Below the pieces are notes generated by a model. The model was not told where the DNA came from. It saw nothing but the letters and a program-made list of their open reading frames with translations, and did not search any database. A program made the position numbers and the translations under genes. From positions 101,055,311 through 101,119,310 of the forward strand of contig CM067082.1 of assembly GCA_034008185.1 (NCBI GenBank): DNA of 64,000 nt, in the 5' to 3' direction. Source of the DNA: Gorsachius magnificus (lineage: Eukaryota > Chordata > Aves > Pelecaniformes > Ardeidae). This document shows positions 1 to 14,253 of this stretch, piece by piece. Within the stretch, counting starts at the first letter, position 1, and each line of letters opens with the position of its first letter.

Positions 1-3000
1 TAAATAAAATATATGCTGCTGCTCTTTAATAGAGTAGTTGCCCTGTGCATTTTTTTCATAGCTGATAAAGTTAGAAGAGCATTGACAAATGTTTACTTTT
101 GTCCATCTGCTCAGAGCATTTAAAAAACCCCTAGAATTAAAATTTCCATGGAAATGTTATCTGAAAGTAACTAATCAGGTAGTTATTCTAGATTATCTAA
201 TGTTTGCTTAATAAAATAAAACCATTTTATTTACAAGGTGGCCTGGGTGACATTTGCCAGCATAGAACCCTTTCTGATGAACTGGGTGTTATTCTACTTT
301 CCCTATGGTCTTTTATTTTCATTTCATGGGCATCAGAGTCTCATCGCACAGCAATTGTGTCTAAGCTGTAATCCAAGAAGTCTGATACGCAGAGCAGAAA
401 ATGGTTCTGTGCTTTAACAAACTGATGGCAATTTCATTGCTGAGTCTAGTCTTGTCCTTGGTTTAAGCCAACAGGAGATAAACCTGCAAAGCAAGGGCAC
501 AAATGGACACTTAAAAGTTTCTAAGGTGGTAAACACACTCTACTCTCTCTGATATCAGAGGGAGCTCTGAGGCCAGAGCTTACAAACCTTATCACCTATA
601 CTTCATTTCATTTACTCACTGATGCTCAGAGGACTATTTAAAGCTTCCAAGCCAGATAAGAGCTTTCACAGCTGAGAAGCAGAACATAAATTGCTTGAAA
701 ATTCCCTGAAAATTTGTTCAACGTTATTCCTTTCTCTTTCTGTAACCTGGTTCTCTTTTCTCATCCATCAGCCAGTTACAAGTTTCTCCAAATTATTTGG
801 ATGTTGAGGATTTTTCTTCTCTTCCTTAACAAAAGAGCAGACTTACATTTTGAAATAAGATCTGAGATCAGTTATTCGTATTGTTTCTGTTGTCTACTTG
901 GACTGCATATGTAAGCAGCCAGCATAACACAAATTGCAACCCTTATGACCATGCAATTAATTACCTGAACAATCATATATTTAAATGTTACAGTGGTGTT
1001 CCTTTGATTCCTCAGCTGTGAGCAGGATTGGCGTCACTTGCCATAGTTGCACTATCTTTTCTTAGTGTGTTTATTATCTATCACGTGCCTGTGTAACGTG
1101 CTTTGGCATGTGGCTTGCAAAAATACTCCTTTTCTTGGAAATCACACTGCATGTGTAACCGTGCGAGGACCATCATGAGGATGCTGAGGATGCTTTGGAT
1201 GATTTTGCTGATATAATGCATTGAGTTACTTATTGTTCATATGCATGCTTGCCTTGGTTTTGAGGATGCTTCGTACGAGGGTAGTGGTGGGACCATGATG
1301 TTATCCCCTCCCAGACAATAAACCCCTCACTGAACACATGTTCCTGAAGAGTGGGATGGATGGACAGACCAGTGGAAGAGTGCTGCATGTGACTGTCGTA
1401 GGGAAATTCTTCTCATGCCCGAAGAAAACAAGGCTTTCATCTTAGTGGGTTTTCCCCTACATGATCGATAATGAGATTAACATTTTTTCCCTTTCTTTAA
1501 TTAAAATTCCACTTACATACATGGAGGCCTGGTACTAAAGCGCTACTGAAGGGAATGGACAGGCTCCTGCTGATGCCCACGGGATCTGAGGGAGCCTGCC
1601 AGCAGAGCCAGCAGCAGGAGAGCGTCCGATGTCCGATGTGCTTCTCAGCATCGAAGGGACAGCAGTATCTGAGGGAGGACTCCCACCCAGGCATCTGACC
1701 TTCTGATGGCACTTAACTTTGTGCCTCTTCTCCTCCCCTTCTGCATATCAAACTATCAAGGACAGCACTGGACTCTTCCAGCCCTGAAGGAGTGGATGGG
1801 GAGTAACGCCTTCTGTCTCCTTCCAGCTGGGCTGTGCAGCTGGAGTGACTTTGAAGCCAGTGGAGTTTCTTTTCTTTTGTTTTAAGTTAGTCTATCTGGA
1901 AGAGGGCTGGAATTTTAGGAAAGTGAAATGCATCTCATTAAGTGTGAGATTAAAACCATTTTTGAAAACATTAAAAGAATCTTGGTGTCTGATCTTTATT
2001 AAAAAAAGCTTTGTTTAAGCTCATGATTTATTTAAAAAAATTATTAGTGTGTACAGCATCTTGGAATTACACACATACTTTTCATTTGAGGATTTGTATT
2101 CATTTGCTTCCAAAATTTCCATGGATATGTACATGCAGAAAGAGAAGCATCAAGGAAAGATTACCTTCTCTTCCTAGAGTGCTACCCTTAGCTAAGGCTC
2201 TACACACTGTTAGTAGGGGAACTGATAGAGACAGAAAGTGTTAGTCTAACAGCCATCCAAATAGAATGTTTAGATTTTTCTTTTCATTAAAATTGAAAGA
2301 CTTTTCCTTTTTACTTCCTTTGACTGGTATTTCTGCTGCTACACTTCTTTGCTTATAAAGTTAGGGGGACTTGTTGTTTGTGTGGTTTGGGTCTTTTAGC
2401 TGTAAACCAGCAGCAGAAATTGATACAGATCTCACAGACTTTTTCAGGCTAAAAGTGACTCTCAGCATCATCCAGAATAACATAGACCATCTAATTGCAC
2501 CCAGCTATTCCTGAAAGTGTTACTTCTTGGATTTTATCTTTCCCTCTCAATGTTACTTTTGAGCAACAAGGACTCTGTGGGTGGTGGCATTAAAGGAGCT
2601 GCTTCTCTATTGCCATTTCCTGCGTCTCCTGGGTATGGTACCTCATCCCGGTAACCCCAGTTGCTCTCCCTGTTGGGTTCTCATGACCTCCTTTTCCACC
2701 ACTGCTGGCCTCCTCTTCCATGAGCTGTAGCTCACAGCTGGGTAGGAGATGGTTTGCTCAACTTGCCCAGTGGTGGAGGAATGGAAAAGCGAATTTTATG
2801 CTAGTGCCCAGGGAGAGAGAAGTTAAAGTTTTGACCCACAGTGCACAGAGGTTAATGGAAGGTTTTTCTGTTTTGACTCCCTAGATCCTTTGTTCCACTA
2901 AATAAGGGGACTGGGGGGAGAATTGAAAGATTGTCATGTGGAGCTGTGCTTTTTTTTAAGCCCATAAATTTATATGCTTTGCTATTACAGTAATAGAAGA

Positions 3001-6000
3001 AGTTATATATGAGGTCACATGCAGCAAGGCTTGCACTTATGTTTGGTCTGCATGAGTGACTTTGAGTGGAGGCTGGTTTCTCCGTCATCTTCACTGATTT
3101 TTTTGCTTGTTCAGGGTAAGATACAGGCAAGTAAACAAAAGCCTCACATTGTTAAGTGCTCTGTGGTTTTGAGTGCCCTATTGGCTGAGTGCTCACATGG
3201 ATCTGCTGAGGGCTGCTCCTTTCAGGTGCTGTTCCTCACCCTCAGACTGTGACCAATGTTTTTGGAAATTAGAAGATAGGTGCCTCAAGTTGGGTGCCTA
3301 AAAAAGGACACCTCACAGATAGTGATTGCAGTTGAAAATTTAAGCAATAGAGGAGAGAGAGAAGCAGAAAACTTACAGCTAAAGATCTAGGAAAGAGCTC
3401 CAGACTTAATTGTCATAGGCCTTTCCAAACTCATGCAAATCAGAGTATGTGTCTTTACCCGTGTTCCTGGAAAGAAAACTTTGCCACGGCTGAAAAAGTG
3501 GTCTCTTGGTTTTATTTTTCTTCAGGACAATTCCTTTAAAAACAAACAAACCAGCAAAAACTCCATCTACTCAGGTTTTCATATTAATATCAGGTCTTCT
3601 TTCTTTAAGATTATTCTCTAAATGCCACTTTCTGATACACCAGAAAACTGAAACAGCAAGAAAATCCCTGGGCAAATAACCAGTTCTTTTTCATATTTAC
3701 CTAGCAACTTTGATTTTTTTTTTTTTTTAGCCTTTTGAGCCCTTTGGTGGGTTTGTATTTGTAGAAGACAGTGCAAAGAACAGTCAATATTTATTCTAGT
3801 CGACTGATAAATAACTGGGTGATTCAGGGAAACTTAGTCAGAATACCCTTGTCACGGTCATTGCTGACGTCTGAGACAACGACAAGTTTATTGTTCATTA
3901 GGTTTTTGCAGTATTCTGTAATAAAAACCCTAAACATAGTGAGAGCTCCTAATGTAGGGGCTGGGCACATAGTGCATGTGGAGAGATTGCAGAAACGGAG
4001 GGAAGGGATCAGAGGTTCGCAATTAAGCTTAACCCCCAGCACTTCCACTCATCAGAAGGGACTTGTTTATAAACTCCTCTGCTTTACAAGGACTGGGCAC
4101 ATAATTAACATCCTTGCTTTTTAATTCTTCATCTAAAAGGCTCCCCCTCCCTTTTTGTATGGGTTATTCTCTGTGCAGCCACGCAAGCAGAAAAGGTGGC
4201 ATATTTCATATTTTCACTTAGTACACCCTTTACAAAAGGAAGTTTGGGAAATATTAGTGGAGCTTTTCTTTTTAACTAGCTGAAGCTCTTCAACCAAGCT
4301 TTATCTGTTCCCTTGCCACAACCACAATCTTTTCCAGCCCTTTCCAGTTACCACCAACAGCCAGTACAGTACGGTCTGCTAGAGAAGCTGTTGCTATCTG
4401 AAAAGTCTCCTGCTCTGAAGCCGCTTTGATTTCAACCAGCTGAGCTTCTAGCCTTTGTAGACCAAATGTTAGAAAGCCACACAGGGCTCTGAAAATACAG
4501 AAAAATTAGTTATAATGGAAGCTTTTCAGCTGTGTATTGAAACAATGTAATACAGTGCTAGAAGCTGGAATGGCCTCATTAGAATAGATCCATGTTTGAA
4601 ATAAAGCTGCTAACAACTTTAGTGTGTAAGTTAAAGATGTGTGCCAGATGGTATATGTTTAGTGTTTCTCTTCTCTAACAATATTTATGGTCCATACATT
4701 GAAAAAATAAATCTGTGGCTTTTTAGTACAAAGCGCTCTGGTTAATATTTCTATTTGTGGTATATTGCTCAGCTTCTAAATAGCTCTGTGTCTGGCAGAG
4801 GGAAATGCGATCCCGTTGTGGTTCTGGTCAGATTGATCAGCACCTATTTGTAAAAATCTCATTGAAATGCTCTTGTGATACTTTTTGAAAGATTTTTTGT
4901 ATCTGCAGTAGAGAAGAAAATTGTGATATGCATAGTGACATCTCATTGCCTTCATGAGAGCAAACAATTATTGCGGTGACCATACCTTCTTCTCTGTCCT
5001 ATTTATTACCTTTGCATGTTCTTGATAAATGTAAACCTCAAGATCTGGCATGGGTTGTGTGGGGGAGGTGTTTCGTTTTTAATAAAACTCTGCAGGGCTG
5101 CTGAGTGCTGTTAGCAGAGCTCGTATCTCACCTTGCCTCACAGACAAGGGATATCCAGATGGCATCCCGCACCCAGATCCAGTCTACTACTGGTTTCCAT
5201 CCTGCTTGTGAATGATTTTGGAGACATCCACGTGCTCTTGGGCACTGGGGTCTGTCTGCTCCTCTTAGGTTTGAATGCTACCATGCAAAATGGTGAACGT
5301 CCTCAGAAGCTGGCGCAGAGGCATGGCTATGTCCTTCCACTGTAACGTTTGAGATCTTAAATCTGTCAGCCATAACATGCCTCCATGTCAAGTAAATTGA
5401 GTTTAAATAAATTACGAGCAGAGTTTCTTTGCCAACCGAGAGAGCACGTTCCTGTCTGGAGAGGGTTTACAGTCAGAAGAATAATTTGTGAAGGCTTGTG
5501 CCCACAAGCAGCTCAGTCAAGGGGAAGCATTGCTGTGGGCTTAAAATCGTTGGCTTCCCAATAGAGGCCCTTACAAAGTGGCATGAGGCTGATGTGGAGA
5601 GGCTGTCTGGGGAGTTGGGGATGGTGGTTTTCAAGAGGGAAGCCCGTGGTATAGGGAGAAAATCTCCCGGGGAAGGAGAGAAATGGGAATAGTTTTCAGT
5701 CTTGGTTTGGTCTCTTTATGCTTGAATTCTGAATGAAAACTTAATGATTTAAAAGGTTTGGCCTCAAACTTTTAGGGGATAATGGGCTAGGGCTGTTAGA
5801 AAAGCAAAACATATGTATTTCCTAACATATGCCAGAGCTTCTCATCTGTGGTCCTTCAGAGGAAACTTTACTTTCCGCAGCAGAGGGGGGAGACTGGTGC
5901 CGCTTGTTTCCCATTCCTCATCATGCGAGTGTGCTCATTTCTCCTTCCAGCTCTAAGCCTTAGGAACAACACTGAAATTTTATCCAAATATATTACTAAC

Positions 6001-9000
6001 GAGTACAGAAATGTTCCTGGAAAATCACTCGCTGCCTATAAAATGTCACCTGACTTAATTCATCTGGTGAGGCATTTTCCTAAAGGTTAATGAATACACT
6101 CGCTCTCAAGAGATGGGTTTGGCAGTGGATTCAAAACTCCCGAGAGGTGGCAAGACAGAAGAGGACTCAACTGGCTCCTGAGAGGTGGCAAGAAGGAAGA
6201 GGATCCCCAACTGCCTTTCTCAACGCTCCCTTCAATGTTGCTATTGCACCAGCTCTCCGATGCAGTCGTGGGGAGCACGGTTGCAAGCTATGGCTAAACC
6301 AAGTTATTAGAGCACAGCAGGTGCTTTGTCTTTCCAGGTCTTCTTTTGCTTTCATGCTGATGCATCGGGCACACATGAAGGTTATTTTTGTGCCAGGGGA
6401 CAGGTCCTTGTTCCCCATGTAAACTCGGGGGTGTTGTTTTGTGGTTGGATTGATGATTTGCATGGGGATTTGGAGGGGTTGCTCAGGTCTGAGCCTAAAA
6501 CATAGCGTGAGGTGCTCAGCAACTAGATGGTTTATCTCTTTTCTTCAAAGCTAAAATTCACTGTGTAGTTTGCACAAGGCTCTGCAGCCTTTAAGTGCCA
6601 TTGAAACCCTCAGGTTAGACTTCTAGCATGCTTTGTACAAGACTGGCTTGTGGCTTATCTTACAGAGTAGGGGGAAGAATTTCTGTTAGGTTTTAGAGTA
6701 GGTTGGATGTGTGTCCTGTCCCTTAAATGCTCTCTTCCCTCTGGGTGGTGAGGAGAAGCTACCCTGGAGTCCTTTTGCCAGCCTCTTTGCTATTCATTCC
6801 CCATCATTATGCAGCTGAGCTACAAAGCTTCCATCATTTCCCCATACAAATATTTGACTAATTATATTATCTCTGTTGTAGTGCCTAAGTCAAAGCCTTA
6901 TGCTGTCCTTTTTCATAGTTTTAGAATAACAGCAAGAAAAACCAATCCCCTCCCCATCCAGAAGCTGATCAGTGGAGACTGAGCCATCAGAGGTAAAATA
7001 AGAGGACGAGTTCTCTTTGGTTTCCTGGAAATACAGCTTTTTTCTTGGCATCCAGCAGTCTTTGTACTCAGTGCATATTATATTTCTAGGCATCTCTGTC
7101 CTTCTCTCCTGAGGGAACTGCTCATGATGTTTCTCTTTGCCGCATTTTTTTTGACTTGTGTGACAAGGAAGAAGGAAAAACTGTAATACAAGAGTTTTTC
7201 CGGAGGAAGGCAATAACACGCACATCTGGTTTATTATGGTACTGTTTAGAAGGAGGAAATCAGGGGGCGTGGGGTGAGGTTTTGTTTGTGTTGCCTTTTC
7301 CTTTGGTTTCTCCTACCACACACATGTTCAACCCCTGCCACTTGAATTGACCAGGCACCTTTGGATTGCCCTTAGGCTGCTAATGTGGTAGGTGTTCAGC
7401 AGCTGCATTACCGACTACTGCACCAGGGGAAAGCCTGGAGCCTTTTTTGTCCCTGAATTGTTGTGGAGGGAAGCCTAAGAGCATGGTCTCCCCATGTTTC
7501 AGCGTGGTACCAAGGTGCAAAGTTAATGAGGTATTGGGATATGCTTAATTTCTGCTGGTTGGCAGGAAATACAATGAGAGTGGGCCTTCTGCCTGAGGCA
7601 GTGTGTGCCCTGTGGAGTCAGTGCCAGGATCTGTCATCCATGCTGCACTTATAGAGCCCAAGGGAGCACTGGGGAGGGGAGGGTGTCTGGGTGTCTGTGA
7701 ACCAAAGAGATGTCTTCCCTTACAAGCACATCCATTGCCTGACTGGAGGCACTAACATGAGCACGCTCTTCAGAGGGAGACCTGTCCCTCCCTGCTGCTG
7801 CAGAGGTTTGTAGACGCCTTGGTAGCTCATAAGGCCACAGAATGTTGTCTGTGGCTTTTCTGTTAAAAAGGAAATTTCATAAACTCTTTGATTGGTTGGG
7901 GCCACGCTGGTGGCCCATGAGGTATGCTGAGGCAGGTGGTACTGCCTTCCAGTCCTGAAGCCTGACCTTCTGTTGGGAAGAGGATTTTCTCCTTTATCTC
8001 TCTGTAACACTGAGTATTTTGTTGGTGTTTGTTGTCTAATACCACTGGCTTGTTTTTAAAGGTCAGGCTTTATGAAAAGCCACTGTATATGTGTTAGGTT
8101 TAATGACGTGATGTTCCAGTAAGGAGGGGTTGGTCCAGAGGCTTCTACATAGACTTAAGAGTAGGTCTCACTTTTTCCGATAAAGTTACTGTGTCACTGC
8201 ACAAGATACTGCTCCTTATGCTTTAAACAGTGCAGATGCTTCAGCCCTTTCTTTAAGCAAATAGCATGTTATCGCTGCTGTTATTGAAGCCTCATGCATT
8301 AATATAGCAATTGCTTCCCCAGCTCAATCATGCCTGGCTAACAACTGTGTGTACTGACCTTCCCTTCTATTTTTTGGGGAGCATCAGACCTCACAGGTCA
8401 TGGTGCTGGTGGTGGTTTGCTTGGAGAGCCCTGTTGTGCTCTACCTGTAGTGCGTGCAATAAAGGAGAAGTTCTCCCAAGTTGAAGCGCCCAAGCAGCCA
8501 GGAAGCATTCTTGCCTAATAAATCCTAGAGACCAATCTGGCCAGAAAATTTCTCTTTTATGTCTCCTTTAGTTGTAAATCGGATTTTGATTACTTCAAGA
8601 ACTTTGTATAGATGTACATGAATCATGACATCATGGTCATGAGACTGTGCAATCTCAGCTGGGTTTTGCACACAGGGACTATATTTGGTTGTACAGATGT
8701 TTTCAGCAAACAGTTATATCGGAGATATCTTGTAAGAACATTTGTTGTAATTTGTCTATCTGGGTGTTGGCGTTTTTTTGCTTCCCAGCAAGATAAAAGA
8801 AGAGCTGATTTGATGCATGAAAGGAATGTTGGTCCTAAACCAGTTGTTTGTATTCTCCAGGCCAGTGTGAGAGAGAAAATGCTTTGGGTTAACAGCAGTT
8901 AACTGAGCCTCAGTCTGTTTTCTTTCAGCATCCTCAAAGTCTCTGAACTTTGATCCAGTTCTTACTGAAAAAAAGGGTAACACCTGTCTCATAGAATTAA

Positions 9001-12000
9001 GCTTTTTGACTCTTCTGGTGAAGGGCTGACTAACAACAGGACATTTTTGTTTATAGTTAATATTTTGTTGCTCTTATGCTTTATCAGTACTACTGAGTGA
9101 AGTGTGAAGTATGAAGTATGTGGAACGAGTGTAAGGGATTTGCTGCAGCAATGGGCATATTTAAATAGAAAATAGGGGAAAAAATTAGCTGTGTGTGCAG
9201 ATTTCATGGTTGCTCTTTAAAATTACTATTTAAAATTTATTTTCTTTTTGTAATCTGGTTCTAGGATAACTGCTTTAAGAACAGATGTGTAAGTACGTGA
9301 GTTTTGTGCTAAGCCATTATGAAGAAGGCAACTTAGGAAAACATTTTGAAGCTGAAACTTATAACAGAGGTACATACTAGATGTACTTCTTACAACCAGC
9401 TACTTTATAAGCAGAATTACTGGACTCTCTGTGAATGCATTTTTCCAGTGTTAGAAGCTCGGGAAAGATGCTTAGCTTTTGTATATGGGTGTAACTTTGT
9501 TGCTCAGCATATATTAAATGCCTAATTCTGCTCTTCTGAAGTCATTGGGATCTTGGCTGTATAAAAGATTAAGTGCAGCTATGAAGCTGTTGTGTGTATA
9601 TTTAAATATGTGTCTGATGAGACTCTTGGAAGTTAATTCTACCCTTGTTATTTGGCATGAGAGAACCGGTTGTGCTCAGTATCGTAATTCACACATCACA
9701 ATAAAAGAATCAAAATGTCATGCCACTGTATGTAAAGCCCTAACCTTAAGGGAGCGCACATTTACTGTTTTCTTTTACTGGGTGCTAAGTCATGACAAAG
9801 TCAAACAAGCATGTAGCATATAATATCAGCCCAGTTTAGTCTGCAAATAACATTAGCAGGGCCAGAAAAGTTTGTTTTCTTTGATGGCAGTTTTGATTGT
9901 AGTTCTCGAATGGACATAGAGGCTTTTGTAGCGTAGGAGGCCTTTTTCATGATGATGTCTCTATAGCTCAAACTTTGAGAAAGGATGGAAACAACCTTTG
10001 CAGATTTTCTTGTGCATGCAGATTTTCAAAATATTTTAATATTAAAGCCTTTTCTCCTTCTTTTGCAATTGTATTGTTTACAAAGAAATAAGATCATAAA
10101 TTTTTGGCAAGGGCATTTTCTGGGGAAACTGCCTACAATTGAAATATAAACAGATCTTCAACCCCAAAATTGTCACTAGTATGTCTGGGATCCAAAAGAG
10201 GTGCAGGTCTCAATCTTGGCAGATTCTGCTATTTATGATAATTGTGTTTATAAGAGCAGTCTCACTGATTTGGGATTTTAACAGAATTTAAAGTGTCTTT
10301 AACAGTCTTTAATGATAAAAATTGCAACTGCTGGAAGTGCACCATAGGTTCTTTTTAACTTATGTGGTCACAAACCACAAAGTATAGTTGGAGAGCGCAA
10401 AGAGGCACACTGTGTCCTCATAGTACAACATCTTACCCTTTCGCTATCCCTATTCCTATATGCTTTTTCATGTTTCTTGTCTTTATATTAAATCCATCCA
10501 GGTTTAATATAAAGAGTATTAACACAAAAGTCCTATCCAGTCTAGGAAACCAAACATATCAGGAAAGCCTGGTGTATTCATTATCATTTTCAGTGCCTTC
10601 CAAAAAGTTATTTGATAGTGAAGGGGGGAGGGGGGGGGGAAAGAGAAAGGATTTTTATCGTCCTGTATTTTTCATTAAGTTTAGGCAGAAGAGATTTCAG
10701 CTGAACTTCTAATACACAGGACAGAGGAGAATACTGTGCAGATCCTCTGGGTACTGCAGAGTGAAGTGAAAGGCAGGAGAATGACAGAGGCAACTTCTGG
10801 TTTTCCTTGCAAACGAAAGGTCACGTTTACCAACTTGGAAATGCTTTGGAAAAGTAAATTATTGCCTGTTCATCAATTCTAGGGCCATTTTGGGAGCTTT
10901 TTAATAGGCTATGTAGTCTACTGCCTACAAGTCATTTTTGCATACCAACAGGATGTGAACTTTCTTTTCAAATATGTATTTTAAACAGTGCCAGAAATGT
11001 ATTTTTTTGTGTAGCAATATGAGTGATGGGAAAGAGCCTGTGTTTCTGGGTTTGAAGGTAACCATTGCAACCCTGCTAGAAATACTGTGTCTGGGAGCAC
11101 ACATTCAGCAAAGTTGCTCCTCTGCCCAAACTCTGGAATTTCAAGCAGATTTTCCAGCAAGTTATGGTTTGATCATCTTAGTTGGACACTAGGCAGAGGT
11201 GGCCATTTCAATGCTGTGCCCCCTTCCAGAAACAGAGATCTGCCAGAATCCTGGTTCAGGCAGGTCAAACCTGCTGGCCAGTCTGGCTTCTCTTCCTGGT
11301 CAAGCAGAAACTGGGGCCTGTTGACCTTCAGGCTATGGTTTGAGCCTGCCTAGTAGCAAAGCGGAAGCTATGAAAAGACTTGAGTGTCATAATCGGGGGA
11401 GTGATTTGAATCATTCAGCTTGTTGCTAATTTTCTAAATTTATGATGCTGTTCTTTTATAACTGATGATGCACACTAAGCAATGACTGTAAGCAGACGAC
11501 AGCAATGTTAGTTTGACAATCAGTTTGACAGCTTTTCAGGATTTCTTTTCAGTTGTTAGGCACTGAAGCCTCACTGACAGAAGGCAACATGCCATATTTG
11601 CTCACGTAATGCTTGCCAGCATATAAAGGCTGTCCAGCAGGTGACCTGTCCCTCGAAACCAGGACAAATGGATATGTTTGGTTTTATCTCAGCTTTAGAG
11701 GAGATACCTGCAATGGCTGCTTTTTAGGGTTTGGGGAGGAGGGGAAAGGAAAGCATTGGAGGAGTTGCAGCCATGGTGTGAAGAGGTCCAGTGGTCCCAA
11801 GGTATCTCCTCTCAAGTCCAGTGCAGAATCGTGTCTCCTTCCAACTCATCTGAGCCCTGGAGCATGTCCCTGGCTCTGTAAGTCAAGGACTTGGTAGGTT
11901 TCTAAACTAGGCCATATTCTTTCTGGTTGAGCAGTTTAACTGAATTAACAATAGGTGTGTGGAGGATAGCTCCAACAGCTGTGCTTTAAAGAAATTTGGG

Positions 12001-12034
12001 ATCCTGTAGCCCAAGGTCTTTGATGCAGACCAAG
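1..12034 (+). other. EGFR: EGFR intron 1, first part in window (noncoding)
   Basis: No exon is recognisable. Reading frames are short and lack family motifs, codon bias or plausible flanking splice sites. The stretch is AT-rich and largely single-copy. Local features are a T15 run at 3714-3728, an imperfect tandem duplication at 6138-6215, a near-palindrome around 8623-8642 and a G-rich run at 10623-10639. Assignment to intron 1 is an inference: the first coding exon found downstream is exon 2, and nothing resembling the GC-rich EGFR exon 1 is present in the window. Human EGFR intron 1 is also very long (over 100 kb). A distal regulatory role is possible but cannot be shown from sequence alone. 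Confidence 0.7.
6138..6215. repeat. Imperfect tandem duplication, two ~39-bp units
   Basis: The core GAGAGGTGGCAAGA is followed by an AGAAGAGGA-like stretch and CAACTGSC, and occurs at about 6138-6175 and again at 6176-6215. The second copy carries small substitutions and a 2-base length difference. It looks like a local slippage or duplication event in intron 1 rather than part of a known repeat family. Confidence 0.75.
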
Positions 12035-12257
12035 TAAGGAGGAAATTCTTTACAACGAGGGTGGTGAAACACTGGAACGGGTTGCCCAGAGAGGTGGTGG
12101 AGGCCCCATCCCTGGAAACATTCAAGGCCAGGTTGGATGGGGCTCTGAGCAACCTCATCTAGTTAGTGGTGTCCCTGCTCACTGCAGGGGGGTTGGACTA
12201 GATGACCTCTAGGGGTCCCTTCCAACCCAAAACATTCTATGATTCTATGATTCTATG
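12035..12257 (+). mobile_element. CR1 LINE, 5'-truncated 3' end, sense orientation
   Basis: The segment reads from the typical CR1 AGGAGGAAATTCTTTAC start through the GGTGGTGAAACACTGGAAC and GTTGCCCAGAGAGGTGGTGGA blocks to GGTCCCTTCCAACCC. It ends in the short tandem tail ATTCTATG repeated three times (about 12235-12257). This is the standard 3' end of avian CR1 retrotransposons; the element is truncated and cannot move on its own. The minus-strand reading frame overlapping it (11907-12158) is an antisense translation of the repeat, not a gene. The 5' boundary is approximate. Confidence 0.96.
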
Positions 12258-14196
12258 CTTGTATTTTCTGTTTAGATACTTCGTTACAGGGGTTCTGGTT
12301 TTTATTTGTGCTATTCTGAGGACACCAGGATGAAACGCTGGAAATATAAACACATCTGGAACTGGGATTCCTTGGGGTCCTTGAGTCAACCTGTTAGAAA
12401 ACAGGAGAGAAAAAAATTTGTCTTGACTGATGACTTACAAGAAGATTCAGAGCCTGCAGTGCAACAGCTCCATGCTTTTCTGGTACCTGGCCACGTTCAA
12501 TTAATTTAATTGGTATTTTAATTTCTTAAGCAGCAGCAAGTATTCAGCTCTTAGTTTTTCTAGGCAGAGAATAAAATCAGACTTCAGTATTGAAGCCCAA
12601 TTTATCTATTCACATTCATCATCTGAAAGATAATTTGAGCTCAGCTATGAACATTTTGCATCTACACTGGCTTTTTACAAAGACAAACAACACAATTACC
12701 CACAATCAGTTTTTCTTATTAAGACAGAGGAGAGGGCAAATTCATTTCTCACTAGTGTAATTCTGAGATTTTCTTGTAACAATAAAAGGAGCCAGAAAGA
12801 AAGCACAGGAATGTTTACCTCAGAAAATGAAATTTATATCACCTTAGTGGGAACTTTGATTCATGAGAAAAAGAGGAAAAAAATCATATAGAAGTTTGCT
12901 TCTTTGGAAGTCATACAGGGCTGTGTTTGTTTTGTCCTGTTGGCTAATTAAGTGCAATCTTTCAATAACACCCTGAACACTGATTTCTGTATAACAAGGT
13001 GAAACACTGTAAGATGGTCTCTCAGTCATCTCAAAGTCCAGCATGTTGCCATTGGAAATTATCACTGCAAATACTAAGTAAACAGCCTCTGTTGGGCTGA
13101 TCCCAGCTCTGTTAGCCCTTCTGAGCAAGCCACAGCCAAAACCTTGCTCACTTTAACCCATGCTCAGAGGTGGGATGTGAGCAGGCTTCGTCAGGGACAG
13201 AAAGCAGTATCAGGAGGAATAGAAACATCTTCATTGCCTGGTTCTCTCTGCTTCTGCCACCTGAGAAGACAGTATTGTTTAATGCTCTGCCAGCAGTGTC
13301 CAAACAGTATTTTATTGTATCAAATGGACCTTGGCCAGGATTTAGAAAACAACTAAGAAACTATGATCAACCATATCTAACACCTTAATATAGCAAGAAC
13401 AGTTTGTGCAGGAGAGAGGGGACAGGGCCATAGAAGATAGAATCTTGCATTTAAAGCTTTGGCTATTAAGATGTGACTGTGAAAAACTGGTTTATGTCTT
13501 TCTGCCTGAATAGTGCAGATTGGCTGGAAGGAATAAAAAGGTGGAAGGCGGACCTGTTCCACCAGCAATTAAAGTCCATCAGTCAGTTTGATGGAAGAAT
13601 CTCTTCGCTGCCATAATTGTTCTCTGTGTGAGGATGATTGGGATTTTTTTTTCTGAAACATCTGGTTCACTCAAGGCAAGGGAAGATCTCATTGTTTACA
13701 CAGAGCAGTTCATATTGCAAACACGGACACTTTAAAATAGTAGCCCTCTCTTTTGGTATGTTGTTCATGGAAGGGCTTGCTTTCTGGCATAAAATAAAAG
13801 GGAAAACTGTGAGAAGCAGCTAATTATTGAAAGAATATTAATAGAGGAATGACAGCTTGGACCCCCCCTGCTAGGCTAGGTTGCTAAACTGAAGAAATGG
13901 AGCTGAATGTCTTTATTTGAAGTGTATTATCATTGCTAGTGAGTCACGAACTCCTATAGAGTTAAAACAGTACAAATCCTGTTATTTCAGGTGGTTGTGT
14001 AAACTGCTTAGTTTCTGTGTAATTCTGCCACTCCTGGTAAACACGAGGCAGACAGGAGAACGGAAATAACCACCCTTTGTACTCAACCTTCCCCGGTGAA
14101 ATTCTACTTTTGAGGAGAGCTAGCATGAGTTGGGGGTGTTAGAAAAAAAGGTACAAATTGAAGTCATCTTTTTTCCCCCTTGTGCCCACCCGACAG

Positions 14197-14253
14197 ATCT
14201 GCGAGGCCCTGAAGCAAGTCACCAGCAGGCAGGATGGACTGTTTGGGAGCTAA
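14197..14253 (+). other. Exon-like segment in intron 1, unconfirmed
   Basis: A long pyrimidine tract (from about 14168) ends in CAG at 14194-14196. An 18-codon open frame ICEALKQVTSRQDGLFGS follows, closed by TAA at 14251-14253. Third positions are mostly G or C, unlike the AT-rich surroundings. If it were joined to EGFR exon 1, which ends in phase 1 in the human gene, the frame used would be the other one (starting D-L-R-G-P-E) and would run on to a stop near 14302. A GTAAAT that could act as a donor lies at 14274. I do not recognise the peptide, and it may be chance. Confidence 0.25.

Noticed and set aside
8623..8642. TCATGAC...GTCATGA near-palindrome as a CRE-like site
   Set aside because: Seven-base arms with an imperfect centre are expected by chance and no supporting motif lies nearby.
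11907..12158. Minus-strand frame beside and inside the CR1
   Set aside because: Antisense translation of the CR1 3' end, a common false gene in bird genomes.
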